DNA of 63,583 nucleotides, from the NCBI GenBank assembly GCA_965183855.1, contig CBCYMI010000037.1, forward strand, positions 1 through 63,583, read 5' to 3'. Made by a program: the position numbers and the translations under genes. This document shows, piece after piece, positions 46,873 through 56,469 of this stretch (position 1 is its first letter; each line of letters opens with the position of its first letter). A model generated the notes under the pieces. It did not search any database. It was not told where the DNA came from and saw only the letters and a list, made by a program, of their open reading frames with translations. The stretch is from CBCYMI01 sp965183855. Lineage in GTDB: Bacteria; Pseudomonadota; Alphaproteobacteria; Caulobacterales; Maricaulaceae.

Positions 46873-47377
46873 TTTTTAAATCCTTTAATCTTGTAATCTT
46901 GTGCAAGCGATTTATTTTTTAGATCTGGAATAAATTGCTTATGAAACATAATCTGAATAATATAATTTCAAGAATACAATACCATAATTTTTTTCTTAAA
47001 AGAATAGTTTAATTATAGTTAGTGCAAAATTGACTGTTTTTAACTCTGTTTTTGTTGATCATGCATGTTTTGATATTCAAAAAGGAATTCATGAAAGTGA
47101 ACATCCTGTTTTTAAAGTTAAATTTTGGAGACCTTAAGTAAGAGATCTCAAAAACAAAGCGTGTAAAAATAATTCAGAGACAAACATTTTTGCTGAAATC
47201 TTCATTACATATCAAAATTACATATCAAATTCTATTTTTCCTATTTTCATGTATCTGGATATGTTAGTAGAAAAAGAAGTGATGTTAAAACAGGTTCATC
47301 TTTCCATTTGAGAAAATGGAATTGATCAATATGATTAACCAAAAACAGGCAATAGAATATACAGGTAATAGAATATT
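46873..47377. other. Gap between ggt and the P1-peptidase gene
   Basis: 505 AT-rich bases between two divergent broken genes. No gene recognised. Short direct repeats are present (AATTACATATCAAA twice near 47205-47230; ACAGG(C/T)AATAGAATAT twice near 47345-47376). The two promoters must be here. Confidence 0.3.
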
Positions 47378-48417
47378 ATGAGTTCTAGACAAGAAAAAAA
47401 TTTAATTACAGATATTGAAGGTATTAAAATTGGACAATCAGAAAGCAAAACCTGGCTGACAGGAGTGAGTATTATTTTATGTGAAACTCCTTTTAATGCT
47501 TCTGTTCATGTCTGTGGAGGAGGACCTGGAACACGGGAAACAGAGCTATTGGCACCGCATAGGCTGATTGATAAAATTGATGCAATTGTTTTCTCTGGAG
47601 GCTCTGTTTATGGTCTGGCAGCCGCAGATCAGCTAACCAGTATTTTGGGTGCTCAAAATAGAGGATATGGATTGGTGGATCATCCAAAAATTCCTAAAAG
47701 TCCAATTATTCCAGCTGCCATATTATATGATCTTGCAAATGGCGGAAATAAACAATGGGGAGAAAACCCTCCTTATGCTGAATTGGCAAAACAGGCTTTT
47801 TTAAATATTGGAACAGAGTTTGAACTGGGAAATAAAGGAGCTGGAATGGGAGCAATTGCAGGACAGCTCAAAGGGGGAACAGGATCGGTTTCAAGCAGGA
47901 TGAAAAATGGAATTTGTGTTGCTGCTTTTTCTTGTGTAAACAGTTTTGGCTCTGTTATTACACCAACAGGAAAATTTTGGGGCAAAACCATATGAACAGG
48001 GAACAGAATTTGGAGGGAAAGATAAATCTGTTCAATCCTTGGACAGGCTTGATTTGAAAGATTGGAGCATGGTAAAACGAAATTCATCTGAACGTGAAAA
48101 TACGACTCTTTGTCTTGTTGCAACGAATCTTGAGTTGACAAAAAACAGAATTAAAACAAATCAGTATTATGGCTGGAAATGGGATGGCAAGGGCTATTCG
48201 ACCTGTGTTTACACCTTTTGATGGAGATGTGATTTTTGCTCTTTCAAATGGAGAAAAAAAACTGAATTCTAATCGGTCTGAATGGATTGCAAGAGCTGGC
48301 ATGCTTGCAGCAGATTGCGTTGCACGCTCTATTGCAAGAGCGGTTTATTGCGCGCATCCTATTTATGGATATGAAAGCTTTCAGAGTCTTTGTGGAGAGA
48401 GATTAAATCCAGTTTAA
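47378..48417 (+). pseudogene. P1/DmpA-family peptidase with two frameshifts
   Basis: Three frames together give an S58/DmpA-like peptidase: GIKIGQSESKTWLTGVSIIL, CGGGPGTRETELLAP, IVFSGGSVYGLAAADQL, KGAGMGAIAGQLKGGTGS to about 47983; then KPYEQGTEFGG ... LVATNLELTKN; then MARAIRPVFTPFDGDVIFAL to 48417. The breaks are at the G4 of TTTTGGGGC (~47981-47984; one extra G) and at CAGTATTATGG (~48162-48167; one extra T). These Ntn-fold enzymes self-cleave to form aminopeptidases acting on peptides or beta-amino acids. Two independent lesions make it a firm pseudogene. Confidence 0.87.
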
Positions 48418-48533
48418 GTTCAAATCGTTTATAATATCTATTTTTCTTTCTGAAAGAGAAGGTGTGACTTAAAACAGAGTATAGAGCTTGTAAATTCTGG
48501 ATTTAAAGCTTCCAATCCGAGATTATATAAATA

Positions 48534-48996
48534 TTAATTCAGTTCGTGCTTACATTTTCTTTTTCTGATTTTATGATGTGGTTTTTCAAACCATGCCTTT
48601 AAGAGTTTTCCTTTTTCTTCGTCAGAAAGCCTCACATATGTGTTTAACAAGGTTTCATCTGCATGCTTTTCTTAACTCAGCCTGTTTTTCTCTTAAGTGC
48701 TCTAAAGCAGACATAGCCTCTTCTTTATTAAACGGTTCTTTTTGAAAAATCTGCATGGTTTGCTTTTTTTCTTTATAAATTTCTTTGATCAAAGGGCGAA
48801 TCTGATCAAGGTCAGGTTTTGCATATGGATATAATCGATGTGTTTTATGGTATGGCATTTTTAATAGAAAAAATTTTGTATCTGCATTTTTATGTTCCAA
48901 TGGGTTGGGTATCCATAATCGACCGATTAAAAATCCATTAATCAATAGGGAAATAGATAACACAATAAGTAAAAATTTTGAAGAAGAATGAGCCAT
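48534..48996 (-). pseudogene. CpxP/Spy-like periplasmic protein, frameshifted
   Basis: Start 48996 with an N-terminal anchor or signal (FLLIVLSISLLINGFLIGRL). A helical, charged domain follows (IRPLIKEIYKEKKQTMQIFQ, AMSALEHLREKQAELRK), typical of the heavy-metal-sensor/CpxP-like (Spy fold) group. The frame ends at 48655, but one frame over the helical sequence continues (ADETLLNTYVRLSDEEKGKL, then KAWFEKPHH) to TAA at 48534-48536. A single-base change at about 48657-48666 would give ~153 residues. It is last in a minus-strand group headed by the EF-hand gene and the ECF sigma factor. In similar operons such proteins act as periplasmic sensors or chaperones. Confidence 0.7.
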
Positions 48997-49008
48997 AATG
49001 CGAAATCC

Positions 49009-49185
49009 TTAATCTTGTTTGTTTTCTGTAAAATCCAAAGGATCATAAGCAAGGGAATAATAGGCAAGCTCCCATTGCTCTTGATTATATAAATATTGAC
49101 ACTGCATTCCAGATAATATTCCGATCAGCAGGCATAAACTGGTTATGAAAGAAAGCAGAAATGTTTTTCTATTTTGAAAGCGCAT
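49009..49185 (-). CDS. Small single-pass membrane protein in the sigma-factor group
   Basis: ATG 49185 to TAA 49009 encodes 58 residues: a basic N-terminus, one hydrophobic helix (LLSFITSLCLLIGILSGM) and a Tyr/Glu-rich tail (YNQEQWELAYYSLAYDP). It lies between the 88-residue gene and the CpxP-like gene, 12 bases before the latter and 25 after the former, so it looks like part of one operon. No family recognised. GAAT or GGAATT-like bases precede the start but no strong ribosome-binding site is seen. Confidence 0.6.
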   Translation of the reverse strand: MRFQNRKTFLLSFITSLCLLIGILSGMQCQYLYNQEQWELAYYSLAYDPLDFTENKQD

Positions 49186-49210
49186 AAAAGGAATTTTAGA
49201 TGATTTATTT

Positions 49211-49477
49211 TTAACAGAGGAAATCCCAGTATTTTCGGTTTGGTTCTAATATTTTTCTTGCCTGAAATTTAAGACTGTTTTCTAATAAAGGATCGGGTGT
49301 AATATTTGGAAAATGGGCTAAAAACTGATCTAGCATGCGTTCTTTTTTTAGAATTTTTTGGCTCTCGTCAGGGTTTGATTTTATATAATCATCCATTTCC
49401 AGGAGATCCGAATCAGACCAATGCTTTCTTTGGGCTCCATAGGTTTTGACACGTTCAATAAATCTTGTTTTATTCAT
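49211..49477 (-). CDS. Small soluble protein overlapping the ECF sigma gene
   Basis: An 88-residue protein from ATG 49477, preceded by AAGGAA seven bases upstream. Its start overlaps the end of the sigma gene by 8 bases, implying translational coupling. Charged and helical (LLEMDDYIKSNPDESQKIL, MLDQFLAHFPNITPDPLLE), with no membrane segment or zinc motif. Position right after an ECF sigma gene suggests a small anti-sigma or partner protein, but I do not recognise the family. Confidence 0.6.
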   Translation of the reverse strand: MNKTRFIERVKTYGAQRKHWSDSDLLEMDDYIKSNPDESQKILKKERMLDQFLAHFPNITPDPLLENSLKFQARKILEPNRKYWDFLC

Positions 49478-50153
49478 GAATATTTCCTTGATGATAGCCA
49501 GATTCAATTAGTATTTTTTTCATAGATTTTCGTGCTCTTGATAAGAGAGATTCAAAGGCATGAATGCTGATTCCCAATATTTCAGCTGCTTCCACTTGAG
49601 ATAATTCTTGCTCATATTTTAACAATAGAGCCGTTTTATACCTTGTTTTTAGCTTTCCAAGAATCAATCGTAATTCTTGAACAGTTTGTTTTTTCTCAAT
49701 AAGAGTTTGTGCAGGTTTGGAAGCGGTTTGATCAGAATATAAAAAAAATGTTTTAAAGAGATCTGGAATATCTACCTTTTGCTTCCGACGTTTATAATCA
49801 ATACAGCTTGTTAAGGCAACCTTATAAAGCCAGGTTGAGAGTTTTGCCTGTCGGTTTTTTCTTCCATGATGATAGGCGTTTGGCTGTTGTGGAATCCAGT
49901 CGGGTAATTTCTTCCAGAATTTAAGAAATACCTCTTGGCAAATATCTTCTGCTTCATGATGATCTCCTAGCATATAATAGGCAAAACTCTGAATTTTTGG
50001 AAGTGTGCGATCTATGAAGTCATCCATTGCTTTTCTGTCTTTTTGCTTTAATTTTTCAATTAAAACAGTCTCGTCAAAACAAGGGTCAGATATAATCTGA
50101 TCTTTTTTTAAATAAGACACATTTTTCCTTATAGAAGAAGTTAAGTGGATCAT
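49470..50153 (-). CDS. ECF-type RNA polymerase sigma factor
   Basis: A 227-residue protein with sigma region 2 (SFAYYMLGDHHEAEDICQEV, residues ~55-75, then FLKFWKKLPDW) and region 4 (TRYKTALLLKYEQELSQVEA followed by AEILGISIHAFESLLSRARK, an HTH). The ~35-residue linker between them is enlarged. It redirects RNA polymerase to stress promoters. Genes downstream encode a small coupled protein, a membrane peptide and a CpxP-like sensor; upstream is a His-rich EF-hand protein. A metal or envelope stress role is inferred from these neighbours. Confidence 0.88.
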   Translation of the reverse strand: MIHLTSSIRKNVSYLKKDQIISDPCFDETVLIEKLKQKDRKAMDDFIDRTLPKIQSFAYYMLGDHHEAEDICQEVFLKFWKKLPDWIPQQPNAYHHGRKNRQAKLSTWLYKVALTSCIDYKRRKQKVDIPDLFKTFFLYSDQTASKPAQTLIEKKQTVQELRLILGKLKTRYKTALLLKYEQELSQVEAAEILGISIHAFESLLSRARKSMKKILIESGYHQGNIHE

Positions 50154-50254
50154 TTATATATGTTTTCATAACCTGTTTTAAACATTCCAATCATTTGGTC
50201 TCAAAACCATCTAATTTAAAATTCAGTTGTTTTGCCTTTATATCTCAATAGAGA

Positions 50255-50771
50255 TTAATGCTGCTTGTTTGCTTTTTTATATTGCAGTTTCATGGTATTT
50301 TTAAATTCTGTTTTTGACAAAACACCATCCTTGTTAATATCCATTTCTTTAAATTTTGGACGAGCATTCATAAATTCCTTTTTGGAAATCTTCTGATCAT
50401 GGTTTTTGTCTGCTTTTTTGAACCTTTCTTGCATTTTTTCTGTTTTTTTTGCTTGCATTTCTTTTTGTTTTTTTTGTTTGTAAGATGCTAAATCTTTGGA
50501 GGTTATATAACCGTCCTTGTCATAATCTTTTTGTTTGAACTTGTTTTCAAAGAGCGGTTTTATATTCTTTTTGATCAATGACACCGTCTTGGTTTTGATC
50601 CATTTCTTTAATTGAAAAATGGGAATGATGACAATGATTACAATGATTTTTGTGTTTTGAGGCATGCTTTCCTTTATCATGATTTCCTTTATGAGGCAAA
50701 GCATGAGCAAAAGAAATACTGACAAATGCTGTTGTTAGAATTAAAGAAGTGGATAATATTATATTTTTCAT
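50255..50771 (-). pseudogene. Secreted His-rich EF-hand protein, frameshifted
   Basis: From ATG 50771: signal peptide (LSTSLILTTAFVSISFAHA), a His-rich segment (HKNHCNHCHHSHF, apparently metal-binding), then EF-hand loop 1 DQNQDGVIDQKE. The frame ends at 50547. One frame over, the protein continues through loops DYDKDGYITSKD, DKNHDQKISKKE and DINKDGVLSKTE to 50255. The break is at about 50549-50552 (ACCGCTCTTTGAAAAC on the gene strand). One base removed gives ~171 residues with four EF-hands, a periplasmic calcium- or metal-binding protein. It precedes the ECF sigma gene by about 100 bases on the same strand. Confidence 0.75.
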
Positions 50772-50907
50772 GATTGTCTTCCTATGTTAGAGGGTCGTAT
50801 TCATCGGTCGTAAAAAGATAAATACAGATCCAGTTTTTTTAAGTTCTGGAAGCATGGTTTAACAAACCTTATTATAAAAATATATCAAGCATTGTGCTTC
50901 CATAATC

Positions 50908-53900
50908 TTACACGTGGCTTTTTTGTATTTCCGTCGTTTTTTCTATTTTTTTTTGATAAATGAGATAAATTTTTCTTTGAATCTCTTTTAATGTTTTCTC
51001 AAGAAGAGCAGGATCTTTTAGATCCAAAAACTGAAATAGAAGCTTTTGAACCCGGTTGCTGGAAATTAGTTTTTCATATGAATCATGGTGCGTAAGTTGA
51101 AAAACCTGCTGAAGACCCAGCATTATATCAAATCCTGTTTTCAAGTTTTGAAATTCTGTTTCTGTTAAATAATGTGCCTTGTATAACCTTCGAAGAGCAA
51201 TTCTGGTTTTTGGCGTTAGGATAAAAGGAGAAGAGTGCGCATGTATGAGCTGTAAATATTCTACGATAAAATGGATATCTATTAGCCCACCACGACAATA
51301 TTTAAATTCCCAATGAGTTGTGTTTTCATGTTGCTTGGCAAGCTTTTCTCGAATATCAACAACATATTTTGCAATTTTTATAGGATCTCGTTTTCGCTTC
51401 AGGCTCTTATTAATAACACGCTTTATTTTTGTTCCAAACAATTTCTCAGACACGATAATTCGTGCATGCGTTAAAGCCATTAATTCCCATGTCCATGCTA
51501 ATTTTGTCAAATAATACCGTTTAAATCGTGGAAATTGAACTGAATTTGGGCTGGTAATTCCAGAAGGTCTTAATTGCATGTCAACGGTATAGATAGTGCC
51601 GTGTTCTGTCGGGGCTGATAATGCTGTAATTAGACGTTTTGTAATTCGTGAAAAATATTCTTGAGAAGATAATGTTTGTGAAGAATTGGAATTGGAACTG
51701 GGAGAGTTGTTTTGTGAAGAGAAGGTGTTTGTCTGATAAACAATCATTAAATCAAGATCTGATCTGGAAGTTAATTCTTCTGCACCAAGAGATCCCAAAC
51801 CAATAATTGCCCATTCTCCATCTATATGTCCATATAATCTGTCAACTTCTGCCCGTGCCAATCGGTAGATCGCATATAATATGGCTTCTGCTTCACGAGC
51901 ATAAATCTGTCCTGCTTTTAAAGGGTTTAATCGATTGGATAATAAATGAGCGCCTATTTTGAACTGAGATTCATTAAAAACAATCCGTAATGTATTTAAT
52001 GCTTCTTCAAAACACATATCTGGCGTTAACAGGCTGGAATATTTATCAAAACAGGTTTTATTGGATAAGGAATGAGAAAAATTTGGATCAATCATACTAT
52101 CCATTAATGCTGGTTTTTTTGCTAATAAGGGGGCAAGTCTTGGAGCAAGACCTAAAATATCAATGATTTTATTCATTAATCTTGGATTATTTAAAAACAA
52201 GGAGAGCACAGAATTCCCAACGGGCAATCCAGAAAAAAAGTCAGCAAATCGTGCAAAAGCAATATCAGGTTGCCCCGTTTTTGAAGCAGCTTCAATGAGT
52301 TTAGGGGCAAGACGAGTTAACAATGTTCTTGCTTTTTCTGTTTGGGTTGCATGAATGCGACCTCCAAGCCAGGAAGACATCATATGCCAGGCTTCTTCAG
52401 GACGCTCAAAGTTTAATTGCTTGAGTGTATTTAGAGTCTCATAATCCAGTCGGGTTCCTGTAAAGACTAGAGAGCCTTTAGAGCTTGCAAGTGAATCTTC
52501 TTTTTCAACAAGGGATATATAGATTGCATGTACACTTTTTAGACACCGTATTAATCGTTTTTTTAGGGCAGCATAACTCTTATATCCACAAAATCCAGCA
52601 AATGCTTTTCTATTCTGGTCAGGCATGGTGTGAGTTTGATGATCATGAACCATTTGTAGTCTGTGTTCAATAAATCGCAAATATGAATAATAATGTGTGA
52701 GTTTTATATATTTGCTCTTGCTAAGAAAACCCAAACGATAAAGCGCTTTTAGTGCTTTTTCTGTTTTTGCTTGCCTTAAGACGGTATACCTTCCTCCTAA
52801 AATCAATTGTTGAACTTGTGTAAAAAATTCAATTTCACGAATGCCGCCTCGTCCGAGCTTAATATTATGACCCGAAATTTTAATCTGATCTTTTGCACTC
52901 AGCTTATAAATTTGACGCATAATAGCGTGAATGTCAGAAATTGCATTATAATCAAGTGAACGACGCCAGATATAAGGTATGAGCTTATTGATAAAGGTTT
53001 TCCCAGACTGAATATCCCCTGCAATAATGCGTGCCTTAATCAGCATGGCTCTTTCCCAATTCTGGCCTAAGGTTTCATAATAGTGTTCAGCTGATTCCGT
53101 TGTATGAATAGGAGATTTATTCCCAGAATCTGGTCTTAAACGAATATCTACCCTGAAAACATATCCGTCAGCAGTTTGGGTATTTAATAGGTGAATTGCT
53201 TTTTGAGTAAGCTTAATAATGCTTCGTTCAGGAGTGTTCCAGTTTAACCGAAGCCATTTTTTCTTGTCATAAAAAAATACAATATCAATGTCACTGGAAT
53301 AATTTAACTCTTTTGAGCCAAGTTTCCCAAGAGCCAGAACAAAAAAGCCTGATTGTTTAAAAAAACGCTGAAATAAATCAGGATTAATTTTATCTATGCA
53401 TTCATCTTTAAAATAAAGAGGAGGGGTGCGTTCTTTTTGGAGAATAAAAAACAGACTAGCCTGTAAGGATAAATGAATGACGGTTTCTGCAAGCTGGGTC
53501 ATTGCAGAAACAACTTTCTCCAAAGACCAGATTTGTGATAAGTCTGCAAGAGCAATTAATAAATGAAGTTTAACTTTATACCTTCTTAAGCATTGCATGA
53601 TGGTTTCTTCATGCGTTAGGGTTCTGATTTCCTCTGACATTTTAATCAGCGTATGTTTAAGGATTTCCCGAGGAGAAGAATCTATCAAGGAAACCAATAG
53701 GTCTGGATGCATTCTGGAGGCTTTAAAAAGATAGGGAGAGTGCGAAAAAATACCTTCAAAAAAAAAGGCAATTTCGGGGCAGTTAAAAAGTTGATCTAAT
53801 GCAGGCTTTAATATTTGGTGGTTGGGATCTCGTTCAATACTGGAAAAAAACTGGGCATGACAGGCTTTTGCGTAAGCTGGATCTGTAAGATGTATTCTGG

Positions 53901-53946
53901 GCTTAATGGATCCATAAAATCTTGATTGTTTTAAATCATGAGTCAT
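50908..53946 (-). CDS. glnE: Bifunctional glutamine-synthetase adenylyltransferase/deadenylase
   Basis: A 1012-residue enzyme that switches glutamine synthetase off (AMP addition) and on (removal). It has two nucleotidyltransferase domains, each with its Asp-x-Asp pair: N-terminal LGSKELNYSSDIDIVFFYD (~205-223) and C-terminal GAEELTSRSDLDLMIVYQ (~715-732). GlnD-like helical regions follow each (GRGGIREIEFFTQ; KYCRGGLIDIHFIVEYLQ). Length matches alphaproteobacterial GlnE. Three kilobases without a lesion. It lies downstream of the histidine kinase gene on the same strand. Confidence 0.95.
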   Translation of the reverse strand: MTHDLKQSRFYGSIKPRIHLTDPAYAKACHAQFFSSIERDPNHQILKPALDQLFNCPEIAFFFEGIFSHSPYLFKASRMHPDLLVSLIDSSPREILKHTLIKMSEEIRTLTHEETIMQCLRRYKVKLHLLIALADLSQIWSLEKVVSAMTQLAETVIHLSLQASLFFILQKERTPPLYFKDECIDKINPDLFQRFFKQSGFFVLALGKLGSKELNYSSDIDIVFFYDKKKWLRLNWNTPERSIIKLTQKAIHLLNTQTADGYVFRVDIRLRPDSGNKSPIHTTESAEHYYETLGQNWERAMLIKARIIAGDIQSGKTFINKLIPYIWRRSLDYNAISDIHAIMRQIYKLSAKDQIKISGHNIKLGRGGIREIEFFTQVQQLILGGRYTVLRQAKTEKALKALYRLGFLSKSKYIKLTHYYSYLRFIEHRLQMVHDHQTHTMPDQNRKAFAGFCGYKSYAALKKRLIRCLKSVHAIYISLVEKEDSLASSKGSLVFTGTRLDYETLNTLKQLNFERPEEAWHMMSSWLGGRIHATQTEKARTLLTRLAPKLIEAASKTGQPDIAFARFADFFSGLPVGNSVLSLFLNNPRLMNKIIDILGLAPRLAPLLAKKPALMDSMIDPNFSHSLSNKTCFDKYSSLLTPDMCFEEALNTLRIVFNESQFKIGAHLLSNRLNPLKAGQIYAREAEAILYAIYRLARAEVDRLYGHIDGEWAIIGLGSLGAEELTSRSDLDLMIVYQTNTFSSQNNSPSSNSNSSQTLSSQEYFSRITKRLITALSAPTEHGTIYTVDMQLRPSGITSPNSVQFPRFKRYYLTKLAWTWELMALTHARIIVSEKLFGTKIKRVINKSLKRKRDPIKIAKYVVDIREKLAKQHENTTHWEFKYCRGGLIDIHFIVEYLQLIHAHSSPFILTPKTRIALRRLYKAHYLTETEFQNLKTGFDIMLGLQQVFQLTHHDSYEKLISSNRVQKLLFQFLDLKDPALLEKTLKEIQRKIYLIYQKKIEKTTEIQKSHV

Positions 53947-54065
53947 GTTTTTTGCCGTAATGCTAATATATTTTAATCGATTAATCTGTCTCTATTATTC
54001 TTACCCTAAATTTGCCGAGAGACATAATTTATATCATTCTCGAATAAGAAACGTCTGGATTCTGT

Positions 54066-55478
54066 TTATGGGGAGTTGGGAAAAATAAGACTTGCCCGCA
54101 ATCCAGGAGTCGGATTAGATTCTTTTTGATATTGCGCCGAGTTTAAAACAAATTCGGCTTGATGAATGTCTGCAATGGCTTTAACCAGGCTAAGCCCTAA
54201 TCCGTTTCCTGGTTGACTTCTGCTTTTATCCAGTCTTACAAATCGTTTAATCACTTCTTTTCTATATGCTTTTGGAATTCCTTTTCCTGTATCTTCAACA
54301 TAAAGTTCAACTCTTTGATCCGAAAGGGATTGATACCCTAAAATAATCACATTTCCTTTTGGAACATATTTCAGTGCATTATCAATAATATTAGATAAAG
54401 CTTGTGCAAGAAGAGCTTTATCAGCAAGAATTTTTTTCTTGGAATGAATCTCTGTTTTTAATGTAAGCTGTTTCTTTTCACAAACAGGCTCATATAATTC
54501 CTGCATGTCTTCAAGAATATAATTTGGGCAAAATTCATAAAAAACACCTCTTTGTTCTCCGTCTTCAAGACGTGAAATGCTTAAAATTGCTTCAAAGGTT
54601 TTAAGAAGATGATTGGTGTCTGACGCACAATCAAGTAACGCCTGACGTGATTTTGGCTCAGAAACTGTCCGTGCAGAAGACTCCAATCGTGTTTTTAATC
54701 TTGAAATCGGAGAGCGTAAATCATGGGCAAGATTATCTCCTGACTGACGTGAGGCTTTAATCAAGATTTCAATCTTACCAAGCATGTTATTTAAGTTTTT
54801 ACTTAGCAAATCCAGCTCATCATAGCTATAACTCCGCTTGACCCTTTGAGATAAAATCCCTTTTTGAACATTTTTTGCAACTTTGTTAATCGCTTCAATT
54901 CTTAATGAAAAATTCCTGTTAACCAGATATCCAGCAAGTAACGCTAAACCAAAACTGATTAAAATAGCTGTAATAAAAATCTTAAATAAAAGGTTTGAAA
55001 GTCTGTTTAACTCTTCAATATCCTTACCGATAAAAAAACTGTTTCCACCTGGTAAAGGGGTATAAATAATTCGAATATGGCGTGTAATATCCGATGAGTT
55101 TTGATCATTTTTAGTTTCATATTGATAGGTTTTTATAGGAGTGTTTGGAGGGCTGGAAAATTCAATATATAAATTTCCAATGCGTCTTTTTCCATAAACA
55201 TTATAGATTGCATATAGTTTTTGATCATCATTGAATGTTTTAAAAAAAACAGTTCTTTCCAGTGCTGTATAGCCTTTTTCATTATAAAGGGATTTTAAAA
55301 GTTCAGCTTCTTTTTGTAAACTCAGATCAATATGGTGCTTTTCATTACCAATGAGTTTAAAATAAATATATCCAAGCAAAATGAATGCAAAAATAGAAAA
55401 AAGAAAGGCTGTAAACAGAGTTAGTTTAACAGCAGAGCTTTTAAAAAACAGAATGCATTTTGAAATAAAAAGATTCAT
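54066..55478 (-). CDS. Sensor histidine kinase
   Basis: A 470-residue inner-membrane kinase. Transmembrane helices at ~18-40 and ~165-187 flank a ~120-residue periplasmic sensor domain; a HAMP domain (~188-240) follows. The H box is LAHDLRSPISRL (His252), N box NIIDNALKYVP, G1 DTGKGIP, G2 GNGLGLSLV. The start overlaps the response regulator stop by 4 bases, so the two are a cognate, translationally coupled pair. The signal sensed is unknown; the neighbouring degP suggests envelope stress. Confidence 0.93.
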   Translation of the reverse strand: MNLFISKCILFFKSSAVKLTLFTAFLFSIFAFILLGYIYFKLIGNEKHHIDLSLQKEAELLKSLYNEKGYTALERTVFFKTFNDDQKLYAIYNVYGKRRIGNLYIEFSSPPNTPIKTYQYETKNDQNSSDITRHIRIIYTPLPGGNSFFIGKDIEELNRLSNLLFKIFITAILISFGLALLAGYLVNRNFSLRIEAINKVAKNVQKGILSQRVKRSYSYDELDLLSKNLNNMLGKIEILIKASRQSGDNLAHDLRSPISRLKTRLESSARTVSEPKSRQALLDCASDTNHLLKTFEAILSISRLEDGEQRGVFYEFCPNYILEDMQELYEPVCEKKQLTLKTEIHSKKKILADKALLAQALSNIIDNALKYVPKGNVIILGYQSLSDQRVELYVEDTGKGIPKAYRKEVIKRFVRLDKSRSQPGNGLGLSLVKAIADIHQAEFVLNSAQYQKESNPTPGLRASLIFPNSP

Positions 55479-56149
55479 TGTTTTCCCAAACGATAGCCAA
55501 CACCTCTGATTGTATGAAGCAGGGGAGGAAAAAATCCTTTATCAATTTTTGATCGAAGACGTGAAATATGGACATCAATAATATTTGTTTGAGGATCAAA
55601 ATGATAATCCCATACCTGTTCTAATAACATGGTTCTTGTAATTACTTTTCCATGGTTTTTCATTAAATATTGCAATAGTAAAAATTCTCTTGGTTGCAAT
55701 AAAATTTTTTTACCAGAACGTATAACTTCTCTCTTTAATAAATCAATTTCAAGGTCTTCTACACAATAATTGGTTTTTGCAGAATCAGGGTCATGACGTC
55801 TGACAAGTGCTTCCAATCTTGCCGTTAATTCTGTAAAGGCATAGGGTTTTGTTAGATAATCATCTCCTCCTGCTCTTAATCCATCTACTTTGTGATCCAC
55901 TTCTCCAAGTGCAGATAAAATTAAAACTGGGGTGTTATTTTTTTCCTTACGCAGAGTAGAAATAATATTAAGACCGTCAATTTCTGGAAGCATTCGATCA
56001 ATGATTAAGGCATCATATTGTGCAGTCCTTGCGAGGTTAAGTCCTGTTGCTCCATCTGCTGCAAGATCAATAATGTGCCCCTCTTCTTCCAATCCTTTTC
56101 CAATATACCTTGCTGCTTCTGGATCATCTTCTATAATTAAAAAACGCAT
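55475..56149 (-). CDS. OmpR/PhoB-family response regulator
   Basis: A 224-residue regulator: receiver domain with acidic pocket Glu7, Asp8, Asp9, phospho-acceptor Asp51 (LIIDRMLP), Lys in LTKPYAF, then a winged-helix DNA-binding domain (LQPREFLLLQYLMKNHGKVI, TNIIDVHISRLRSKID, IRGVGYRL). It is the partner of the kinase encoded immediately downstream. Confidence 0.94.
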   Translation of the reverse strand: MRFLIIEDDPEAARYIGKGLEEEGHIIDLAADGATGLNLARTAQYDALIIDRMLPEIDGLNIISTLRKEKNNTPVLILSALGEVDHKVDGLRAGGDDYLTKPYAFTELTARLEALVRRHDPDSAKTNYCVEDLEIDLLKREVIRSGKKILLQPREFLLLQYLMKNHGKVITRTMLLEQVWDYHFDPQTNIIDVHISRLRSKIDKGFFPPLLHTIRGVGYRLGKQ

Positions 56150-56469
56150 AATCTATCCTGTCCATAATTTATCGTTCAATATAGCATTATGATTACGTTA
56201 TACCATATCATTGAACCTGTACTGCCTGGATGAAGGGTTTAAAAATTCAACTCTTAATTATTGATATATGAAACAAAATATAGCTGAATTTTCTATTTTT
56301 ACAAACGGCTTAAAGAGAGAGAGTAAAAATATATTTTTGAAATTAAAAGCAAATGCCAGTCTGAAAAAAGTAATAAAGAAGTCGCTTTATCATCATGTCG
56401 TTTAAACGAAATTTGTTAACTTTTTCAGACCAGCAATATGATACTATTTTAAATAAACGTTCTATATGT
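56150..56469 (-). promoter_or_regulatory. Gap between degP and the response regulator
   Basis: 320 AT-rich bases, all flanking genes on the minus strand. No gene or RNA gene seen. It should carry the promoter of the regulator-kinase-glnE run, unless transcription reads through from degP. Confidence 0.3.

Noticed and set aside
46873..47377. tRNA or riboswitch in the long ggt/P1-peptidase gap
   Set aside because: No cloverleaf, GGTTCRA arm or conserved riboswitch core could be found by eye.
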